DNA of 64,000 bases from Schaalia turicensis ACS-279-V-Col4 (lineage in GTDB: Bacteria; Actinomycetota; Actinomycetes; Actinomycetales; Actinomycetaceae): NCBI RefSeq assembly GCF_000296505.1, contig NZ_JH815208.1, forward strand, positions 789,650 to 853,649. The letters are read 5' to 3'. Below the pieces are notes generated by a model. That model made no database searches. It had not been told where the DNA came from and saw nothing but the letters and a program-made list of their open reading frames with translations. Positions 44,601-51,471 of the stretch are shown here, one piece after another (positions within the stretch are counted from its first letter, which is position 1; each line of letters starts with the position of its first letter). The translations under genes and the position numbers were made by a program.

Positions 44601-44925
44601 GAGAACGTGCGTCAGTAATAGTTGCGAGATCGACCAGTGGCCAGCCACATTCTTCAATGAAGGCATCAAGCTCTTGTAGGCGCTTCTTGCGACGACGGAT
44701 GAGTCGACGCGTTCGTCTTGCTACCCCAGCTTCTGCCAAGCGAGTCGTCGCAGTGTCATTTCCACCAGGATCAATACCTGAATCGTGCTTATGCACCATT
44801 GAGTTCAAAAGCTGAATCGGCATACCCGATTCATCGACCTCAACCGCACAAAAACCAATGGAGTGTGTGCCTACGTCAATGCCAACACGGTAACGAAGTT
44901 GCTGAGAAGCGTCCTTGTCATTCAT
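41623..44925 (-). CDS. cas9: Cas9, type II-C (Actinomyces naeslundii Cas9 group)
   Basis: The RNA-guided nuclease has RuvC-I YRVGIDVGTHSIGF (Asp17 from this start), an Arg-rich bridge helix RRTRRLIRRRKKRLQ, RuvC-II VNIEHVRDALG (near residue 505), an HNH domain near residue 585 with DHIVPRKGAAS and the Zn cysteines CLYCG and CRACNH, and RuvC-III RRHHAMDAL (near residue 740). The length of 1100 residues and the motif wording match the compact II-C enzyme of A. naeslundii. The start is uncertain: in-frame ATGs at 44934, 44949 and 44967 would add 3, 8 or 14 residues, and none has a clear ribosome site. No csn2 or cas4 is present, consistent with II-C. Confidence 0.96.
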   Translation of the reverse strand: MNDKDASQQLRYRVGIDVGTHSIGFCAVEVDESGMPIQLLNSMVHKHDSGIDPGGNDTATTRLAEAGVARRTRRLIRRRKKRLQELDAFIEECGWPLVDLATITDARSPWRIRAHLATEHIDDEAEQGKLLSIALRHMARHRGWRSPYARISSLHIQADPSEQLKALAQRVSEKTGISLTADQTPAQLISVYLDVFETGKLRGPEGILGGKLMQSDNANELRRIATVQGLDNDLLKKIIGFVFAAESPKGSAAKRVGKDVLPGAHGLRAEKAHPAFQQFRIVSIVQNLRIKEGTGLRALTSEETEIVVDFLNQAGLTEAPTWEEVADNLEIPRSHLKGTATEGFDGIAPSTRPPFDVTSQKILNGKLKKLSAWWKDADYDHRCAMVNALSNVGSDDEGSLADDDVREFLSDFTDEELEALDKVELPGGRAAYSVDSLEKLTNTMLSEGCDLHSARKIAFGVDDSWTPPAEPIGQPVGNPAVDRVLKQVARWISAATNQWGTPESVNIEHVRDALGSEKASREYQRSLQTRRIRNEKLFAEMRERLDIGGKPRRSELTRYLALQRQNCQCLYCGMPITYTDAEMDHIVPRKGAASTNTRENFAAVCRACNHQKSNLPFAVWAEKTERPGVSVKEAYKRVSDMRIEPGMNGRQMNEFRKAIRLRLTTKHADAEIDGRSLESVAWMANELRHRIEGFYRSAENDVTVRVFRGAVTAEGRRASGFESRVNLIGGKGKTRLDRRHHAMDALTIALMEPGIAQTIALRMNMRESQRVLGEQETWKSFTGGSDTARKRWEHWCEEMLRASELFNVFLAEDRIPICQNKRLRLGSSAVHKAIVQPFEASDKRIVSDAMPVELIDRASTPALWTALTRDPDFDPKEGLPANPSRTIRLHDKRLGPNETVEFFPTAAACLAIRGGYCEIGAGIHHARIFRISGKKTTYAMLRVYQCDLVRFQKENLLTVELPANTISVRTAVPKLREALAHGTAEQIGWLVVGDELKIDLSGFTTGQIETFNETYPQATRWEVTGFPTKTQLRLKPLLIASEGLADDVPDDIVKIVKGPGWWPAIDKLLKIGNVVLYRRDTHGKPRVVSHRSLPLSSKLQ

Positions 44926-44977
44926 GCCTTTCATAGTGACATAGACCATGTAGAAATGAAATTGCATTCGCGTCTTA

Positions 44978-45003
44978 TTCGGGCATTAGCCCGGCATTAG
45001 CCC
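44978..45003 (-). repeat. 15-bp motif copy 3, with a tandem partial copy, upstream of cas9
   Basis: TTCGGGCATTAGCCC (44978-44992) is the exact reverse complement of the motif at 19262 and 21712. It is followed at once by a second GGCATTAGCCC (44993-45003). Read in the cas9 direction, it lies 53 bases before the chosen start. Confidence 0.6.
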
Positions 45004-45027
45004 TCTTATCAGCGAAAACAGGGGAAC

Positions 45028-45110
45028 AAAAAGACCGGGCCACTCGAAAGAGTGACCCGGTGGAGCATTCAACGCCGCTAACGAGTCGGCGCTTACTGGG
45101 AATCAGTTAA
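45028..45110 (-). ncRNA. tracrRNA of the Cas9 system
   Basis: On the minus strand, an antirepeat TAACTGATTCCCAG (45109-45096) is the exact complement of repeat bases 2-15. It is followed by AGTAAGC, a nexus-like stem, and a final hairpin ACCGGGTCACTC/GAGTGGCCCGGT (45034-45061) with a TTTTT tail, i.e. a terminator. The order and several segments (AGTAAGC, GGCTCGTT-like GACTCGTT, TTGAATGCTCC) resemble the tracrRNA of C. diphtheriae Cas9 as I recall it. A TATAGT box at 45121-45116 places the start near 45109. Ends are estimates. Confidence 0.88.
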
Positions 45111-45196
45111 GTGTCACTATACACGCGCAAGCTTCTCAATGGGAGCGTTTGACTAAACCCAATGCTCAAGAAAGATGAGAGGCACGAACGAATGCC

Positions 45197-46987
45197 TTAC
45201 TCGGCGCTGCCACCCTTGTCCTTACGACGGCGCACACGCTGACGCCGAGCCTTCGGCGCTGAGCCCTCAGTGCGCGGAGCCTGCGTGTGGTTGCCACGAC
45301 CGCGCCCCTTCGTTCCACGGTCAGAACGACCCTGCTGGCCCGCATGGAACTCGCGATCCCCGTCCTTTGAACGGCGATTACGTTCCGGTGAGTGCGAGCG
45401 ACCCCTCGAACCGGATCCACCCTTGCTACCTCCGCGCCCCGAACCGGAGCGAGCACCCGAACGGCCTAAGCGGCCTCGTGAACCGTGAACGCCACGCGGT
45501 GAAGAACCACCCAAGTCCTCTAGGACCTCGGCGTTCAAGCCCGCAAGCTTACGCTGGGCGCGTGGCAGGCGACCCGTGGTTTCCGGTGCAATATCAAGGT
45601 CGGTGAACAGGTGGTCAGAGGTGTGGTAGGTCTCCAGCGGTTCTGGAACCCCCAAGCCCAACGCCTTCGAAATCAATGACCAACGTGGCGTATCATCCCA
45701 GTCCACGAACGTGACCGCGACGCCCGAATGTCCTGCGCGACCGGTACGGCCAATACGGTGGATATAAATCTTCTCGTCTTCGGGGCACTGGTAGTTAATG
45801 ACGTGGGTGACGTCGTCAACGTCGATGCCTCGTGCAGCAACGTCGGTGGCAACGAGCACGTCCACCTTGCCATTACGGAAAGCACGCAGAGCCTGCTCAC
45901 GAGCACCCTGACCCAAGTCACCGTGCAACGAACCAACTGCGAAACCACGCTCCGTCAGATCCTCGCCAAGGCGGGCAGCAGTGCGCTTCGTGCGACAGAA
46001 AATGATCGAACGGCCACGGCCCTCAGACTGGAGGATTCGCGCGACAACCTCGACCTTATCCATTGCGTGAACACGGTAAATCACCTGCTTGACGGAGTTC
46101 ACGGTCTGGTTCTGATCCTCGGGATCTTGAGCGCGAATGTGCGTCGGCTGTTCCATGAACTTACGAGCCAAAGCCACAACCGGGCCGGGCATGGTTGCCG
46201 AGAACAGCATCGTGTGGCGGTTCGCGGGAGTGCGTGCAAGCAACGTCTCAACGTCGGGCAGGAAGCCCAGGTCGAGCATCTCGTCGGCCTCATCCAAAAC
46301 GACCGTCTCGGCACCGTTCAGATGCAGAACACCCTTTCGGAGCAGGTCAATCAGACGACCGGGCGTGCCCACAACAATGTCCGCGCCCTTTTTCAACGCC
46401 TCGATCTGAGGTTCGAACGCGACACCACCGTAAATTTCCACGATGCGTGTCGACAGGTAGGCGGCAGCCTCGCGCAGGTCAGTGGCCACCTGCTTCGTCA
46501 GCTCGCGTGTCGGCAGGATGATCAGAGCCTGAGGCATGTTCGGGTTCAGCAATTCGTCATAGCCCTCTTCATCAGGAGCAATAACGTCTTCCAGAACCGG
46601 AATACCGAAACCGAGCGTCTTGCCCGTACCCGTCTTCGCCTGACCAATAATGTCGTGGCGATCAAGAGCCGGCGGAAGCGTCAGCGCCTGAATGGGGAAC
46701 GGGTGCGTGATTCCCTTATCTTCCAGCGCGTCAACGATCGGGTCGGTCACGCCAAAATCAGCGAAGGACTTGTGCTCAAGATCCTCGTCGCCCGTGTCCA
46801 CAACGTCCGGCGTTGCTTCGGGTTCAACAGCGACCGGAACAATAGTGCCTAGGCGGACAACGCCTGCGGAGTATTCAACGGTTTTCGGCTTGCTTGCCTC
46901 CTGCACGTCAGCTACTTGAGTGAATGCGGTGGCCTCGTCATTTTTTTCAACGGGCACATCGGTGCCCTGGGTATTCGTGGAAGTCAC
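45197..46987 (-). CDS. DEAD-box RNA helicase
   Basis: The protein shows the Q motif (FPIQALTLP), Walker A AKTGTGKT, PTREL, TPGRLIDLL, DEAD in VLDEADEMLDLGF, SAT, and motif VI HRIGRTGRAG. A Gly/Arg/Ser-rich basic tail of ~110 residues follows, likely binding RNA or the ribosome. From the GTG at 46987, with AGAAGG seven bases upstream, it is 596 residues; the open frame up to 47080 has no better start. It matches the RhlE-type helicase that in mycobacteria is next to the ferritin-like gene. Its stop lies about 90 bases from the start of the tracrRNA. Confidence 0.94.
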   Translation of the reverse strand: MTSTNTQGTDVPVEKNDEATAFTQVADVQEASKPKTVEYSAGVVRLGTIVPVAVEPEATPDVVDTGDEDLEHKSFADFGVTDPIVDALEDKGITHPFPIQALTLPPALDRHDIIGQAKTGTGKTLGFGIPVLEDVIAPDEEGYDELLNPNMPQALIILPTRELTKQVATDLREAAAYLSTRIVEIYGGVAFEPQIEALKKGADIVVGTPGRLIDLLRKGVLHLNGAETVVLDEADEMLDLGFLPDVETLLARTPANRHTMLFSATMPGPVVALARKFMEQPTHIRAQDPEDQNQTVNSVKQVIYRVHAMDKVEVVARILQSEGRGRSIIFCRTKRTAARLGEDLTERGFAVGSLHGDLGQGAREQALRAFRNGKVDVLVATDVAARGIDVDDVTHVINYQCPEDEKIYIHRIGRTGRAGHSGVAVTFVDWDDTPRWSLISKALGLGVPEPLETYHTSDHLFTDLDIAPETTGRLPRAQRKLAGLNAEVLEDLGGSSPRGVHGSRGRLGRSGARSGSGRGGSKGGSGSRGRSHSPERNRRSKDGDREFHAGQQGRSDRGTKGRGRGNHTQAPRTEGSAPKARRQRVRRRKDKGGSAE

Positions 46988-47292
46988 GATCTGCCTTCTC
47001 TCCCGGAAACGCCGGGGTGGGGGTAGCAGCCGATCGCGCATTATCGAGGCGCCAAGCGCGCGCAAAAACGTGGTATTCAAAGCGACCGGTCAGCTATGGT
47101 CACTCCCATTGTACGTTGGCATCTCAGTTTTCAGCCCGAGGATATGGTCACACTACATTCACGAGGCCACCCCGACCGCCCGGGTGCGCACGTTCAGTAT
47201 GCGCACGGGGTGGGGAAAGTGCGCAGGTTGCGTGGACATCCGTCTTCGCGATTGAGATATCGGGGGAGTGCAGACGAGGCTAGGCTGAGAAC
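46988..47292. other. Divergent intergenic region, helicase / ferritin-like gene
   Basis: This 305-base gap has no supported gene. It holds a 9-bp direct repeat TATGGTCAC (47095-47103, 47143-47151) and must contain promoters for both neighbours. Confidence 0.4.
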
Positions 47293-47922
47293 ATGGCTAC
47301 TGAAAACGGTGCGGTTGAAGCCGCAGATATTGAAGTAATCGGTCTGCTCGCGTTCACGGCACTCGCCGCAATGACGCGACTGTCAAAGGACGGCGATCAA
47401 GCGCCGACCATCGAAGCCCATATCGAGCATGCGCGTATGTCCGCACGGGCTTTTGAACTCTTCACCCAGCTTGAAGCCTGGTGTACGAACCGTGACATCG
47501 ACCTGCCTGCAGCAGCTGGGCAGTACAACGGTCTCTACGACGATCTGGATGCTCGCACACGCCCGACAACATGGTTCGAACGCTCAGTGAAAACCTACGT
47601 GACCATGGGAATCATCTCTGACCTGCTCGGCGAAATCGCTAGCCGGCACGAACTCTTCATCGAAGAAGCCGGAAACTGGGATGTCACGCAGGGGGAGTGG
47701 GTTCGTGACAATATCGCTCCGCTGATCTCCGCAGACGAGCAACTCGGCGCCCGCCTGTCCTTGTGGGCGCGACGCGTCGCAGGTGAAGCATTCGCTCTAG
47801 TGCGCGCAACACTGTTTACGCACCCCGCCCTTGGCCAAGACCCCGACACTGTTGATGCGATCGTCGCATTCGTCACCAAGCGTCACGGTGAACGTATGGA
47901 GCAGATTCATCTGAAGGCCTAA
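47293..47922 (+). CDS. Ferritin-like fold protein (MiaE-like superfamily)
   Basis: The 209-residue all-helical protein begins VEAADIEVIGLLAFTALAAMTRLSKDG and contains EAHIEHARMSARAFELFTQLE and ASRHELFIEEAG, where Glu and His could form a di-iron site, and ends KRHGERMEQIH. This fits the ferritin-like proteins that stand beside the RhlE helicase in actinobacteria and are often named tRNA hydroxylase. The enzymatic role is not proved. It is divergent from the helicase and convergent with the DUF3107 gene. Confidence 0.78.
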   Translation: MATENGAVEAADIEVIGLLAFTALAAMTRLSKDGDQAPTIEAHIEHARMSARAFELFTQLEAWCTNRDIDLPAAAGQYNGLYDDLDARTRPTTWFERSVKTYVTMGIISDLLGEIASRHELFIEEAGNWDVTQGEWVRDNIAPLISADEQLGARLSLWARRVAGEAFALVRATLFTHPALGQDPDTVDAIVAFVTKRHGERMEQIHLKA

Positions 47923-47948
47923 CAGCGTCAACTCTCAGCCTGACACAC

Positions 47949-47985
47949 CTGAACGCTCTTCTGCGAGCTGCGGAAGAGCGTTCAG
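47949..47985. terminator. Bidirectional terminator
   Basis: CTGAACGCTCTTC and GAAGAGCGTTCAG pair over 13 bases with an 11-base loop, between two convergent genes. Confidence 0.75.
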
Positions 47986-48002
47986 TGTATGAAGACCGGG
48001 CT

Positions 48003-48224
48003 TCAGATCATGAAGCCAACGCGCCGCTTGGGCTCGTCGGCAATCTGCACGAAAGTCAGCGCGTGTCCGGGCACAAGATAACGAGCGCCCTCGGCGTCCG
48101 TCAGATCCAGAAGAGAGTCGCCTGTGAGCGCTTGAGCGACCTTTGCAGTCAGCTCATCAGCGGTCAGATCCAACTCAAGATGCAGTTCACGAGTGCTTTC
48201 GCGAACGCCGACGATGATATTCAT
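48003..48224 (-). CDS. DUF3107 family protein
   Basis: It is a 73-residue protein: MNIIVGVRESTRELHLELD, an acidic middle, and an end with YLVPGHALTFVQIAD. It matches the actinobacterial family DUF3107, an ATP-binding-like small protein of unknown role. I start at 48224, with GGAGTGGGT directly upstream, rather than at 48242. Conserved neighbours are the ferritin-like gene and the AdnAB genes. Confidence 0.88.
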   Translation of the reverse strand: MNIIVGVRESTRELHLELDLTADELTAKVAQALTGDSLLDLTDAEGARYLVPGHALTFVQIADEPKRRVGFMI

Positions 48225-48318
48225 ACCCACTCCTTCACTCAATGAGTGATCTGTTTTTCGAACCTGACTTTAATGCTATGCACATTGGTTTCTACATGCC
48301 TCCTGAGATGATTACCCT

Positions 48319-51300
48319 ATGAGCGAAATAAACGTACAGATTGCTACGCGCCCGCATGGATGGGCGGATATTCCGCCGCTGAATCATGCTCAGAAACAGG
48401 CATGCGATTCAGCGGAAATGCATTCTCTTATCGTTCGTGGTGCGCCAGGTTCGGGGCGGTCGACATGTGCGTTAGAAGTCTTCCGCCGTGCAATTGAAAA
48501 AGGCGAAGATGCCGTCATCATTGTTCCTGACCGCGTTCGTGCGCAGATCATGACCCCTCGGGCTCAGTTTTTTGCTCCCCGTACTCTTCGACCTGTTCGT
48601 ACCCTGTCAGCTTTCGCGTATCGGATTGTGAATCAGTGGCGCGTTGAACGTCAAGAACCCCTGGGTGGCATTGAGCTTGTCACCGGCGCAATGCAGGATC
48701 AGCTGATCCAAGATCTACTGGAATCAGCTGATATTGAATGGCCGGACTCAATCTCGCAGGAAATGCGCGGAATGTCTGCTTTCCGCGATGAACTCAGGGA
48801 TCTGTTTTCGCGCGCGGGTGAAGCCGGAATGGACGGTATCGCGCTCAGTCGCGCCGGTCACGACTTTGATAAACCCCAGTGGATCGCAGCCGGTGAACTG
48901 CTCCGACGCTACCTTGAACAACCTCAATTCGCTCTTGAGTATCAGGGCACACTGGCGGTTGACATTTCTCGTATCCAAGCCCTGGCAGCAGATGTTCTTG
49001 GACAGTGGCAGGACAAAGCTGCTTCTCTGGGTATCACGGGCGAACGGCCACTTCCTGACCTCGTCATCGTCGACGACCTGCAGGACTGTACGGCATCCAC
49101 TATCACTCTGCTCGCCCAACTGCATCAGCTGGGTAGTCGTATTGTCGCTTTTGCTGACTCAGATGTTGCCGTCGCTACGTACCGTGGTGGTGAGCCCCAT
49201 TTGGATGGTCGCCTTGAAAAGACGCTCCATCTGAATTCTCATGAGCTGGGTGACGTGTACACAACCGCGCCCGTTCTGCGTGAACGCTACAAGGTGATCG
49301 CCCAGGGCATTGCGCATTCGGACAACAATCCTCGGCGTCAATGCGGGGTTGCTCCGCAGGCTCAGAAGCTCGACGGCAAGGTAATCACCCACGTTGGTGG
49401 CTCATACGCGCAGCTTGGTGCACACGTATCGCATGCCCTGCGTGCCCACTTCTTGCACGACAAGATTGCTTGGAAAGATCAGGTCGTCATCGTCAGATCA
49501 GAGGCCCTCGCTGAAGAAACTCGTCGCTATTTACGTCGCGGTGGAATCCCGGTTACCTCGCACTCTACTGCCTTCGATTTCCGGAGTATTGCAACAACTC
49601 GCATTCTTCTTGAGCTGATGAATTCTCACCCGCAGGCGCGTGGCGATGAATGTGCAGAGGCTCTTATTCATTCGCCACTGATCCAATGCGATGGGATGAA
49701 ACTCTATTCGCTTCTTCAACGGGTCAGCGCATGGATGGGTGCAAGCATCCAGGATGCTCCGCTGGTTACGGCTTCCACGTTGATGAGCCAGCCGGATCTT
49801 TTGACGAACCAGGAAATCGGTTTTGTACCGCCGGAATTGCAACGCGCGGCGCAGATGTGGGGCATTTCAACGGATCAAGAACAGCGTCCACGCCAACTTC
49901 TATGGATGCTGTGGGATGCGGCAAATGTTGGTGACGACTGGAAAGAGCGCGCTCTAGCTAATGATCAGGACTCATCGTGGTACGACGACCAGCTGGACGC
50001 TGTTCTCTCCCTGATGCGCGTGGCTGACGTCTGGGAGCAACGTAACCCTGATGGGAACGCCCGCGATTTCGCAAAAGAACTGCTTGATCACACTGTCCCC
50101 GTCGATACGATCAGTCGCGTTGCAGTACGGCCTGACGGTGTCCGTGTGATTACTCCGGCACAAGCGATGGGTCGCCATTGGAGCGTAGTCGTCCTCATAG
50201 GGTTGCAAGACGGTGTGTGGCCAAATACGCGCCTGCGCACACGCGCGATGCGTGGTGACCTGCTGGCGGATGTTGCTTTAGGTAGGACAGGTGACGGCGC
50301 GAATGGGCGTGTTCTTCTCGATGAACCTCAGGTGGCGCGCAGAGCTGTCCTTGATGACGAACGTCGTCTGCTGGCAGCCGCAGTTTCTCGATGTTCAACA
50401 TATCTGCATCTTGGTGTTGTCGTCGCTGAAGACTATGCGCCTTCACGCTTTTACGCGATTCTTGTGAATCCTGAAGGCCAAGAGGGCGGTGACATAGCAG
50501 TTCCGACTCCGGCACCTGCTCCTTTGAACCTCGAAGGTCAGATCGCTGAACTCCGTCGTGCTGCATCTGCGCCCGATGAAAGCGAAGACGAATCGACGGC
50601 AGCATCTCTTCTTGCTCTTTTGGCTCGAGAAGGCATTTCCTCGGCGGACCCCGATGAATGGACTGGTGAAGGTCCGCTGACTTCCCAGCAACGCATTGCC
50701 TCTCAACGCGTTGTTCTTTCTCCGTCGCGTATCGAAGCGATGATGGATTGTCCTCTTCGCTGGTTCTTCTCGTCTATCGGTGCGCAGCCTCGTGCCACGA
50801 ATGCTCAATCAGTTGGGCAAATAGTCCACGAGCTTGCTGAAGTCTTCCCTCGCGGGAGCACAGAAGAACTCCAATCCCACCTGCTCCAGGAGCTAGAAAG
50901 AATCGATATCGATATGCAGACCTGGGGCGGAATTGAGTTTAAAGATGCCGCCCTCGACAAGGTTGAGCATCTTGCTGAATACCTCGCGCAATGTCCGCAC
51001 GACATTGAGATTGCTACCGAACGGGCGATCGAAGTCGACATGGATGGCGTCACGATCCGTGGACGCCTGGATCGCCTTGAGGTTGACCCCGATGGTCGCG
51101 TTCACATTGTTGACTTTAAAACAGGAAAAGTTGCGACCAAACAAGAAGCAAAAGATCACGCTCAGCTGGCGATCTATCAGATTGCTCTCGCTCAGATGAT
51201 CGCAAACGGTGCAGACCTAGGGCTTGACCGTCAGGCCAGTGAAGTCAACGGTGCCAAGCTGGTCTTTCTGGCAAAGAAACTGCAAGAGCGCACGCAAAGC

Positions 51301-51468
51301 GTTCTTGACGAAGACGAAAAATGCGCCTGGCATGCCGTTATTCAAAGCGCAGGAGAAATCGCGCGTGGCATTCGCTTGCAGGCGAAACCAGATAATACGA
51401 AGTGCTCACGGTGCGTGTTTGCGCGCTCATGTCCTGCACAAGACAGCGGTCGAAGGACGGTGGACTGA
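48319..51468 (+). CDS. adnA: AdnA-like helicase-nuclease subunit
   Basis: The 1049-residue protein has a UvrD-like motor followed by a RecB-type nuclease (IVDFKTGK and QLAIYQIAL, residues ~930-960). Cys in MDCPLRWFF and three Cys in KCSRCVFARSCP near the end suggest a Fe-S staple around the nuclease. Together with AdnB it resects DNA double-strand ends. The motor motifs are worn: Walker A reads GAPGSGRST with Arg47 in place of Lys, motif II reads VDDLQD in place of DExQD, and motif III reads ADSDVAVATYRGG in place of GDPxQxIYxFRGA. The motor probably does not hydrolyse ATP. The adnB gene starts three bases after its stop. Confidence 0.92.
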   Translation: MSEINVQIATRPHGWADIPPLNHAQKQACDSAEMHSLIVRGAPGSGRSTCALEVFRRAIEKGEDAVIIVPDRVRAQIMTPRAQFFAPRTLRPVRTLSAFAYRIVNQWRVERQEPLGGIELVTGAMQDQLIQDLLESADIEWPDSISQEMRGMSAFRDELRDLFSRAGEAGMDGIALSRAGHDFDKPQWIAAGELLRRYLEQPQFALEYQGTLAVDISRIQALAADVLGQWQDKAASLGITGERPLPDLVIVDDLQDCTASTITLLAQLHQLGSRIVAFADSDVAVATYRGGEPHLDGRLEKTLHLNSHELGDVYTTAPVLRERYKVIAQGIAHSDNNPRRQCGVAPQAQKLDGKVITHVGGSYAQLGAHVSHALRAHFLHDKIAWKDQVVIVRSEALAEETRRYLRRGGIPVTSHSTAFDFRSIATTRILLELMNSHPQARGDECAEALIHSPLIQCDGMKLYSLLQRVSAWMGASIQDAPLVTASTLMSQPDLLTNQEIGFVPPELQRAAQMWGISTDQEQRPRQLLWMLWDAANVGDDWKERALANDQDSSWYDDQLDAVLSLMRVADVWEQRNPDGNARDFAKELLDHTVPVDTISRVAVRPDGVRVITPAQAMGRHWSVVVLIGLQDGVWPNTRLRTRAMRGDLLADVALGRTGDGANGRVLLDEPQVARRAVLDDERRLLAAAVSRCSTYLHLGVVVAEDYAPSRFYAILVNPEGQEGGDIAVPTPAPAPLNLEGQIAELRRAASAPDESEDESTAASLLALLAREGISSADPDEWTGEGPLTSQQRIASQRVVLSPSRIEAMMDCPLRWFFSSIGAQPRATNAQSVGQIVHELAEVFPRGSTEELQSHLLQELERIDIDMQTWGGIEFKDAALDKVEHLAEYLAQCPHDIEIATERAIEVDMDGVTIRGRLDRLEVDPDGRVHIVDFKTGKVATKQEAKDHAQLAIYQIALAQMIANGADLGLDRQASEVNGAKLVFLAKKLQERTQSVLDEDEKCAWHAVIQSAGEIARGIRLQAKPDNTKCSRCVFARSCPAQDSGRRTVD

Positions 51469-51471
51469 ACA

